Shown piece by piece: positions 57,960 to 64,000 of a stretch of 64,000 nucleotides of DNA. The notes under the pieces are model-generated. The model was given only the letters and a program-made list of their open reading frames with translations. It ran no database searches and had not been told where the DNA came from. A program made the translations under genes and the position numbers. Source of the DNA: Alphaproteobacteria bacterium (GTDB lineage Bacteria; Pseudomonadota; Alphaproteobacteria; Sphingomonadales; Sphingomonadaceae); NCBI GenBank assembly GCA_018823325.1, contig JAHJIJ010000030.1:432473-496472 (forward strand), in the 5' to 3' direction. Numbering within the stretch: the stretch's first letter is position 1; each line of letters begins with the position of its first letter.

Positions 57960-58066
57960 GCTCTTACAAGATTACTTCGGAGAGGGAGCCGCCGGGAAGA
58001 CCGGCACGAGCGACGGGACAAAGCGGAGGATCGAGCGCCTGAAGGCTGCTCTCCTCCGCTTTTTCG
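57960..58066 (+). ncRNA. Candidate small RNA 2 with terminator
   Basis: About 100 nt with a purine-rich GGAGAGG (57979-57985), a hairpin CCGG-GAAGA-CCGG, and an 11-bp terminator stem AAAGCGGAGGA/TCCTCCGCTTT (58020-58062) followed by TTTCG. GGAGAGG is the exact complement of CCTCTCC in candidate 1. No promoter was clearly seen; it may be read from the upstream unit. Confidence 0.4.
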
Positions 58067-58303
58067 TTTTTGAAAGGTCGCGTGTCGGAGAGGGCAACTC
58101 TCACCGAACGTGGCTACCCGGAGCGATCCCCCGGTTCCGCTATAGTGAAACTGAGTAGAGGCGGAGCGCGATATTGCGGACCTGCCCTGTCAGCCCCGGC
58201 GACATGATGTAACGCGGCTGAACCCGTGATTTGGGCAAGGGACTATTGGGCTGCCGCACCGCCCGAAGGGACAGATTGGCAAGAAGCCCTCTGCCCAACC
58301 GGC

Positions 58304-58765
58304 TCAATCGTCGCGGGAGACTTTTTCCTGCCGTTCGTGGCGCTCCTGCGCCTCAACCGTCATGGTCGCGATGGGGCGGGCTTCGAGGCGGCCGAGCGAG
58401 ATCGGCTCGCCGGTCACTTCGCAATAGCCATATTCACCCTCGTCGATCCTGCGCAGCGCCGCGTCGATCTTGGAGATCAGCTTGCGCTGGCGATCCCGCG
58501 TGCGCAGCTCAATGGACCAATCCGTCTCGCTGGAGGCGCGATCATTGAGATCGGGCTCACGCAGCGGCTCGCTCTGCAGCGTGGCCAGCGTGCCCTCTGC
58601 CTCAGCAAAGATCTGCTTTTTCCAGTCGAGCAATCTGCGGCGGAAGTACTCCAGCTGCAGCGGGCCCATAAACTCTTCATCTGCAGAGGGCCGGTAGCCT
58701 TCCGGCAAGTCTATGCCCGAGCCCTTGGGCCCATTCTTCTCCGACGAATCTGCAAGCGAGGCCAT
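58304..58765 (-). CDS. dksA: RNA polymerase-binding factor DksA
   Basis: A 153-residue transcription factor that works with ppGpp on RNA polymerase. The coiled coil spans about residues 30-110 (PLQLEYFRRRLLDWKKQIFA), with the acidic tip and then the C-terminal part YGYCEVTGEPISLGRLEARP. Only the first Cys of the four zinc ligands is present (CEVT), and IATMTVEAQERHER replaces the second pair, as in other alphaproteobacterial DksA proteins that fold without zinc. It is convergent with the small-RNA region. Confidence 0.93.
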   Translation of the reverse strand: MASLADSSEKNGPKGSGIDLPEGYRPSADEEFMGPLQLEYFRRRLLDWKKQIFAEAEGTLATLQSEPLREPDLNDRASSETDWSIELRTRDRQRKLISKIDAALRRIDEGEYGYCEVTGEPISLGRLEARPIATMTVEAQERHERQEKVSRDD

Positions 58766-59074
58766 TCACTTCTCCGCGTCGTTCAAGTCACCGGAATCCG
58801 GCGTCTCTCGCGGCGCCTATAGAGCGCTGCCAAGAACGAAACAAGCACTGTTTCCAGCGCGTTGAATGGCCGGTGAACAAGGGCGCCGCGCCCATGGGCG
58901 TGGCGCCCGCAAGGCCAGTTCCGAAACGAAACGAATGCCCCGAATTAGGTGCTGGTTGACGCCGGAATCGCCCCGACGCGCGGCAGTATTTTTTTATCGC
59001 GCGGCGTCAGGCCTGGCCCCGATGTCAGCTCCCCGCTTGATCGGCCATGGCGCGCGGGGCATAGGCGATGCGCC

Positions 59075-60352
59075 ATGCACGACATCAAAGCCATTCGGGA
59101 CAATCCCGCCGCCTTCGACGCCGCTCTCGCCCGCCGGGGCATGGAGCCGGTTGCCGCGTCCATCGGCGAGGAGGATGCGCGCTGGCGCGCCGTCGCCACG
59201 CAGGTGCAGGAGGGGCTTGCCCGCCGCAACGAGGCAAGCAAGGCCATCGGCCAGGCCATGGCGAAAGGCGACAAGGACACCGCCGAGGCGCTGAAGGCCG
59301 AGGTCGCCACACTCAAGACCCGCCTACCCGAGCTGGAGGCCGAGGAAAAGACGCTCGCCGAGGCCGTGCAGAGCCGCCTTGCAGCCATCCCCAATCTCCC
59401 CGCCGCCGATGTACCCGATGGCGTCGACGAGACCGGCAATGTGGAAGTGCATCGCTGGGGCACGCCGCGCAGCTTTGACTTCACGCCGCAGGACCATGCC
59501 GACTTCGGCCCCGCGCTTGGCCTCGACTTCGAGGGCGCGGCAGCCATGTCCGGCGCGCGCTTTGCGGCGCTGCGCGGACAGATGGCGCGGCTGCACCGGG
59601 CGCTGGCGCAGTTCATGCTCGACCGGCAGACCGAGGCCAACGGCTATACCGAGGTCAATCCGCCCCTGCTGGTGCGCGACGACGCGGTGTTCGGCACTGG
59701 GCAGCTCCCCAAGTTCGCGGAAGACCTGTTCCGCACGACCACCGGCCATTGGCTCATCCCGACAGCGGAAGTCAGCCTCACCAATCTGGTGCGCGAGCAG
59801 ATTCTGACCGAGGCGGCGCTGCCGCTGCGCTTCACGGCGCTCACCCCCTGCTTTCGCTCCGAGGCGGGATCGGCCGGACGCGATACGCGCGGGTTCATCC
59901 GTCAGCACCAGTTCGAGAAGGTGGAGCTGGTGGCGATCTGCACGCCCGATCAGGCCGCAGCCGAGCATGAGCATATGCTCAATTCCGCCGAGGGCATCCT
60001 GGAAGCGCTCGGCCTGCCCTATCGGCGGATGCTGCTCTGCGCCGGGGACATGGGCTTCTCCGCGACCAAGACCTTCGATCTGGAAGTGTGGCTGCCGAGC
60101 CAGCAGACCTATCGCGAGATCAGCTCTGTCTCGACCTGCGGCGACTTTCAGGCACGGCGCATGAACGCGCGCTACCGCCCCGAGGGCGAGAAGGGCACGC
60201 GCTTCCTCCACACGCTCAACGGATCGGGGCTGGCGGTAGGCCGGACGCTGGTGGCCGTGCTGGAGAACTACCAGAATGCGGACGGCAGCGTGAGCGTGCC
60301 CGAGGCGCTGCTGCCTTATACCGGCGACCTCAAGACGCTGGTGCCGGCCTGA
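59075..60352 (+). CDS. serS: Seryl-tRNA synthetase
   Basis: A 425-residue class II synthetase. The N-terminal coiled coil (residues about 30-105, [20 protein letters not shown]) binds the long variable arm of tRNA-Ser. The catalytic core has motif 2, [20 protein letters not shown], and motif 3, [20 protein letters not shown]. The start at 59075 ([15 protein letters not shown]) fits the family; the frame is open 126 nt upstream. Its stop overlaps the surE start by 1 nt, so the two are coupled. A tRNA-Ser gene is at 5191. Confidence 0.96.
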   Translation: MHDIKAIRDNPAAFDAALARRGMEPVAASIGEEDARWRAVATQVQEGLARRNEASKAIGQAMAKGDKDTAEALKAEVATLKTRLPELEAEEKTLAEAVQSRLAAIPNLPAADVPDGVDETGNVEVHRWGTPRSFDFTPQDHADFGPALGLDFEGAAAMSGARFAALRGQMARLHRALAQFMLDRQTEANGYTEVNPPLLVRDDAVFGTGQLPKFAEDLFRTTTGHWLIPTAEVSLTNLVREQILTEAALPLRFTALTPCFRSEAGSAGRDTRGFIRQHQFEKVELVAICTPDQAAAEHEHMLNSAEGILEALGLPYRRMLLCAGDMGFSATKTFDLEVWLPSQQTYREISSVSTCGDFQARRMNARYRPEGEKGTRFLHTLNGSGLAVGRTLVAVLENYQNADGSVSVPEALLPYTGDLKTLVPA

Positions 60353-61125
60353 TGCGCATTCTGCTCACCAATGACGATGGCGTGCACGCGCCCGGCCTCA
60401 AGGTGCTGGAGAAGATCGCACGTTGCTTTTCGGACGACATCTGGATCGTCGCGCCGATGGAGGAACAATCGGGCGCCGGGCACAGCCTGACGCTCTCGCG
60501 CCCGCTGCGGCTGCGCCAGCATGGCGAGAAGCATTACAGCGTCTCAGGCACGCCGACCGACGCAGTGATGATGGCGATCGGCCATCTGATGAAGGACCAC
60601 AAGCCCGACCTGCTGCTCTCCGGCGTCAATCGCGGTGCCAATCTGGGTGAGGACGTGACCTATTCCGGCACCGTCTCGGCCGCGATGGAAGGCGCGATTG
60701 GCGGCGTGCGCTCGATTGCGCTCAGCCAGGTTTATTCGCGCGAGGGGCTGGGCGACGGCATTCCGTTCGAGGCGGCTGAGGCCTGGGGTGAGCGCGTGGT
60801 CCGCGCGCTGCTGGCGCAAGAGGCGCTTGAGCGCACACTGATCAACGTGAACTTCCCTGCCCTGCCCGCCAGTGCGATCAAGGGCATCAAAGTGGCGCGT
60901 CAGGGCTTTTACGATGTGGACCGCACGCGCATCGTGCCGGGCACCGATCCGCGCGGCTACGATTATTTCTGGTTCGGGCTGCACCACAGCGACTCCGTGC
61001 CGGAAGCCAGCGATCTTGCGGCGGTGGCCGAGGGCTATATCTCGGTCACGCCGTTGCACTATGACCTGACGCATTATGAGCTGCTGACGGCGCTCGAAGA
61101 AGGGCTGTCATGCGCTTCGAAGTAA
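60352..61125 (+). CDS. surE: 5'/3'-nucleotidase SurE
   Basis: A 257-residue metal-dependent phosphatase. The signature [17 protein letters not shown] has Asp8-Asp9 as metal ligands, followed by APMEEQSGAGHSLTLSRPLR and LLLSGVNRGANLGEDVTYSG. SurE removes phosphate from nucleoside monophosphates and helps survival in stationary phase. It is translationally coupled to serS. In many alphaproteobacteria pcm and nlpD follow; here a gap and a potassium channel gene follow instead. Confidence 0.95.
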   Translation: MRILLTNDDGVHAPGLKVLEKIARCFSDDIWIVAPMEEQSGAGHSLTLSRPLRLRQHGEKHYSVSGTPTDAVMMAIGHLMKDHKPDLLLSGVNRGANLGEDVTYSGTVSAAMEGAIGGVRSIALSQVYSREGLGDGIPFEAAEAWGERVVRALLAQEALERTLINVNFPALPASAIKGIKVARQGFYDVDRTRIVPGTDPRGYDYFWFGLHHSDSVPEASDLAAVAEGYISVTPLHYDLTHYELLTALEEGLSCASK

Positions 61126-61202
61126 GCTTTCTCCCGTTAAATTATTGATACGAATGCCATAATATTGCCATTCGGGATCAAACAACGCGGCAATCGCCCG
61201 CG

Positions 61203-61346
61203 TGGAAGGTTACGAAGGTTACAGGGTAGATAAATTTCCTGTCTTCCCCCCGCCTGCAGTGCTCGGGGGCTTTTTCCTGACCTGAGAAAGAACGGGCCTC
61301 ACGCGGAGGATATGAACCCTGGCACAGGTTGCCCCCTGTAGGACAG
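61203..61346 (+). repeat. Three-box composite element, copy 3
   Basis: Box A at 61203-61238 contains GGTTACGAAGGTTACAGGG, box B TGAGAAAGA is at 61283-61291 and box C CTGTAGGACAG at 61336-61346. Between A and B lies a terminator-like hairpin, CCCCCG/CGGGGG with CTTTTT, at 61247-61275. It follows surE and precedes the channel gene, all on the plus strand. Confidence 0.75.
61247..61275 (+). terminator. Terminator after surE, inside composite element copy 3
   Basis: The stem CCCCCG (61247-61252) and CGGGGG (61264-61269) with an 11-nt loop is followed by CTTTTT. It probably ends the serS-surE transcript. It falls between boxes A and B of the composite element. Confidence 0.65.
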
Positions 61347-61423
61347 CCATTCCACCGGCCCTGCGACGTCTGCCCTCTCTCCCCCGCCTTGCGCCTGCCT
61401 GTCCCCGCTGGCACAAGGCCGCG

Positions 61424-62473
61424 ATGTTCCAGCGCGACGACCCCCGCGTACCGCCCCGTGCGTTCCTTCGCCGGCGGTCGTCCTTGCCCATCTGGGCGGA
61501 CCTTGCCTGGCGCGTGGGGGCCATATTGTTCCTCGCGGGCTTCGTTCTGCTGGTCCACTGGATCGAACGTGACGGGCTGCGGGACAATCTCGACGGTCAT
61601 ATCAGCTTTGGCGATGTCGTCTATTTCACGGCGGTGACCGTCACCACCGTGGGCTATGGCGACATCGTGCCGGTGACCGACCAGACGCGGCTGTTCGAGA
61701 GTATCTTCGTTACACCGGCCCGCATCTTCGTGTGGCTGATCTTCCTTGGCACGGCCTATCAGTTCGTTTTCCGCAATGTTTGGCACAGGTGGCGCATGTC
61801 CCAGATCCAGAAGAGTCTCACCGATCACATCATCGTCGCCGGTTTCGGCACGAGCGGATCGGAAGCCGTGCGGGAGCTGGTGGCGCGCGGCACCGACCCC
61901 CGGTGCATCGTGGTGATCGAGCAGAATGAGGAATCGCTGGCACTTGCGGAAGCGGCCGGCTGCAATGTGCTCAAGGGTGATGCGACGCGCGACCAGACGC
62001 TGATCGACGTCCGCGTTCAGGAAGCGAGCGCCATGATCGTCTCGGCCGGGCGTGATGACACATCCATTCTCGTTACGCTCACGGCGCGCCATCTGGCACC
62101 CGACATTCCGCTGAGCGTGGTGGTGCGGGCACCGGACAATGAGTTGCTCGCGCGGCAGGCCGGCGCAACGACGGTCATCAATCCGGTGAGCTTTGCCGGA
62201 TTGCTGCTCGCCGGCTCCTGCCAGGGCGCGCATATTGCGGATTATATGGCCGATCTGGCGGCATCGGGCGGGCGGGTCCAGCTCCATGAGCGGCACGTCA
62301 CCAAGGATGAGGTCGGCAAGCCGTTGAGCGCACTCACCACAGGGCTCGGCGTGCGACTCTACCGGGCCGGGCGGGCGCATGGCTTCTGGGAACCCGAGGC
62401 GGCAATGCTCTATTCTGGCGACGTGATCATCGAGATCATCCCGAATGGCAGCGCGCCGCTGCCGAAAACCTGA
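61424..62473 (+). CDS. Potassium channel with TrkA-N (RCK) domain
   Basis: A 349-residue membrane protein. Two helices flank the selectivity filter TTVGYGD at 74-80 (TAVTVTTVGYGDIVPVTDQT), and a cytoplasmic RCK domain follows with the Rossmann motif IIVAGFGTSGSEAVRELVAR at about 136-155. The C-terminus is a TrkA-C-like regulatory region. It is probably a ligand-gated potassium channel in the inner membrane. Copy 3 of the composite element ends 77 bp before its start. Confidence 0.93.
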   Translation: MFQRDDPRVPPRAFLRRRSSLPIWADLAWRVGAILFLAGFVLLVHWIERDGLRDNLDGHISFGDVVYFTAVTVTTVGYGDIVPVTDQTRLFESIFVTPARIFVWLIFLGTAYQFVFRNVWHRWRMSQIQKSLTDHIIVAGFGTSGSEAVRELVARGTDPRCIVVIEQNEESLALAEAAGCNVLKGDATRDQTLIDVRVQEASAMIVSAGRDDTSILVTLTARHLAPDIPLSVVVRAPDNELLARQAGATTVINPVSFAGLLLAGSCQGAHIADYMADLAASGGRVQLHERHVTKDEVGKPLSALTTGLGVRLYRAGRAHGFWEPEAAMLYSGDVIIEIIPNGSAPLPKT

Positions 62474-62551
62474 TGTGCTGAGGCCTGCCGGTCCGGGCCG
62501 CCGCAGGAGACTCGCCTTTTGCGCTCACCAGCACTATATGCGCGCGCAATC

Positions 62552-63922
62552 ATGGCATTGAAAATTCCCGACGCCCCCAAGGTGGGCATGGTCTCGCTCG
62601 GCTGCCCCAAGGCGCTGGTCGATTCCGAACGCATCCTCACCAAGCTAAGGAGCGATGGCTATGCGCTCTCGCCGGACTATGACGGCGCGGACGTGGTTCT
62701 GGTGAACACCTGCGGCTTCCTGGACAGCGCCAAGGAAGAAAGCCTGGAAGCCATTGGCGAGGCGATTGCCGAAAATGGCCGGGTGATCGTCACCGGCTGC
62801 ATGGGCAATGAAGCCGAGCTGATCCGCGCCCGCTTCCCGCAGGTGCTCGCGATCACCGGCGCGCATCAATATGAGGATGTGGTGAATGCGGTGCATGACG
62901 CCGTGCCGCCCGTCCCCAATGCCTTTGTCGACTTGGTGCCTGAGGGCGGCCTGAAGCTCACGCCGCGCCATTATGGCTATGTGAAGATCAGCGAGGGCTG
63001 CAACCACAGCTGCGCCTTCTGCATCATTCCCGACCTGCGCGGGAAGCTCGCCAGCCGGCGCATCGACGCGGTGCTGCGCGAGGCGGAGAAGCTGGTCGCG
63101 GCGGGGACCAAGGAACTGCTGATCATCAGCCAGGACACGTCTGCTTATGGCGTGGATGTGCGGCATGAGGAGCGCGTCTGGAAGGGTGAGACGATCCGCA
63201 CCCACATGACTGACCTTGCCCGCGCGCTGGGTGGCCTGCGCACGCCGCAGGGCGAGCAGCCCTGGGTGCGGCTGCATTATGTCTATCCCTACCCCCATGT
63301 TGACGCGATCATTCCGCTGATGGCGGAAGGGCTGCTGACGCCTTATCTCGACATTCCCTTCCAACACGCCGCGCCCAATGTGCTGCGCGCCATGAAGCGC
63401 CCGGCCAACGAGGCCAAGGTGCTCGAACGGCTGCGCAACTGGCGGGAGATCTGCCCGGACATCGCGATCCGCTCCAGCTTCGTCGTGGGTTTCCCCGGCG
63501 AGACGGAAGCGGACTTCCAGTATCTGCTCGATTGGCTTGAGGAAGCGCAGCTCGACCGGGTGGGTGCCTTCCGCTTCGAGCCGGTGGAAGGCGCGCAGGC
63601 CAATGCCCTGCCCGACCATGTGCCCGACGAGATCAAGGAAGAGCGCTTCCAGCGGATCATGGATGCCTGCGCGCGGATTTCAGCGGCCAAGCTGGAGGCC
63701 AAGATCGGCCGCACGCTGCCGGTGATCATCGACGAAGTGGGCGAGCCGGACGAGGACGGCAGCATCGGCGCCACCGGCCGCAGCCAGGCCGACGCGCCGG
63801 AGATCGACGGGCATGTCTATCTGCGCGATGTCGATCCGGGAATCGCGGCGGGGGATTTCGTGCGCGTCGAGATCGAGGATGCGGACGAGCATGATTTGTT
63901 TGGGGTGCCGGTGGGGGGCTAA
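62552..63922 (+). CDS. rimO: Ribosomal protein S12 methylthiotransferase RimO
   Basis: A 456-residue radical-SAM enzyme that methylthiolates the conserved Asp of ribosomal protein S12. The N-terminal UPF0004 domain has cluster cysteines Cys18 ([13 protein letters not shown]), Cys54 (VNTCGFL) and Cys83 (TGCMGNE). The radical SAM motif is C150-NHS-C154-AF-C157, and the TRAM domain is at the C-terminus (about 390-456). The start at 62552 ([13 protein letters not shown]) is the family start; 11 upstream codons are open. Confidence 0.96.
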   Translation: MALKIPDAPKVGMVSLGCPKALVDSERILTKLRSDGYALSPDYDGADVVLVNTCGFLDSAKEESLEAIGEAIAENGRVIVTGCMGNEAELIRARFPQVLAITGAHQYEDVVNAVHDAVPPVPNAFVDLVPEGGLKLTPRHYGYVKISEGCNHSCAFCIIPDLRGKLASRRIDAVLREAEKLVAAGTKELLIISQDTSAYGVDVRHEERVWKGETIRTHMTDLARALGGLRTPQGEQPWVRLHYVYPYPHVDAIIPLMAEGLLTPYLDIPFQHAAPNVLRAMKRPANEAKVLERLRNWREICPDIAIRSSFVVGFPGETEADFQYLLDWLEEAQLDRVGAFRFEPVEGAQANALPDHVPDEIKEERFQRIMDACARISAAKLEAKIGRTLPVIIDEVGEPDEDGSIGATGRSQADAPEIDGHVYLRDVDPGIAAGDFVRVEIEDADEHDLFGVPVGG

Positions 63923-63952
63923 CAAATTCCACGACCTGTGATGACTCTCGCC

Positions 63953-63980
63953 GTTCGTGTCGAGCGAAGTCGAGACACGA
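63953..63980. repeat. REP-like palindrome at the window end
   Basis: TTCGTGTCGAGCGAAGTCG and the following AGACACG form an imperfect inverted repeat around TCGAGCGAAGTCGA. This is a common dispersed sphingomonad palindrome. A second unit may continue beyond the window. Confidence 0.6.
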
Positions 63981-64000
63981 TAGGACCGTGCTCGCGTGTC

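Noticed and set aside
57960..58066. Signal-recognition-particle (4.5S) RNA
   Set aside because: The conserved GGAAGCAGCC-type loop sequence is absent and the hairpin arrangement differs.

Overview
The window is chromosomal DNA of a GC-rich alphaproteobacterium, most likely a member of the Sphingomonadales (Sphingomonas/Sphingobium/Sphingopyxis type). Pointers are a GcrA cell-cycle regulator, an alpha-type DksA lacking most zinc cysteines, a class I fumarase, a DUF2946-PCuAC-SCO-TonB copper cluster, PEP-CTERM sorting, and dispersed palindromes of the kind found between sphingomonad genes. One tRNA and about 56 protein genes are supported. No rRNA, CRISPR array or intact insertion sequence was seen.

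Layout. 1-5190: right-hand part of an integrated element abutting the 3' end of tRNA-Ser(CGA). It carries an AlpA-type regulator, a NrS-1-like primase-polymerase/helicase, a degenerate repeat block that could be a replication origin, and small unknown genes all on the minus strand. The order resembles phage satellites; the integrase and the far end lie outside the window. 5191-15530: tRNA-Ser, hspQ, an ABC-2 permease, gcrA, an outer-membrane barrel, parE, a PEP-CTERM protein, a LuxR-type regulator, an L,D-transpeptidase and a PfpI-family protein. 15955-19635: copper-handling operon. 19890-25650: DUF445 protein and an RND efflux pump with its adaptor. 26164-35631: nucleotide-transporter-like protein, uvrB, DUF3617 lipoprotein, 2OG-Fe(II) oxygenase, VOC protein, ABC-F protein, arylamine N-acetyltransferase. 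35792-44433: GlsB-type protein, fumarase, EamA exporter, cytoplasmic chemoreceptor, Bcr/CflA exporter, helix-hairpin-helix membrane protein, and nrdA behind two NrdR-like boxes. 44681-49724: cytochrome-like lipoprotein, OsmC, small envelope proteins, AGCS symporter. 49852-53337: sucC, a GFA protein and etfBA, the last behind a palindromic operator. 54473-63922: patatin/3-hydroxybutyrate dehydrogenase operon, zinc metallopeptidase, a gap with two candidate small RNAs, dksA, serS-surE, a potassium channel and rimO.

Functional threads: copper delivery to the periplasm and cytochrome oxidase (TonB receptor, SCO, PCuAC); TCA cycle and acyl-CoA electron transfer (fumarase, sucC, etfBA) with ketone-body or polyester turnover (patatin-BDH); nucleotide and DNA metabolism (nrdA, uvrB, parE); several exporters.

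The most unusual feature is a composite non-coding element of 127-144 nt found three times (15759-15894 minus, 27621-27747 plus, 61203-61346 plus). Each copy has three conserved boxes in the same order and lies between two co-directional genes. I know no name for it. Other notable signals are the repeat block next to the primase gene, the paired NrdR boxes, the etfBA operator, the two adjacent small-RNA candidates with a complementary 7-mer, and inverted palindrome pairs, one of which sits between etfB and etfA.
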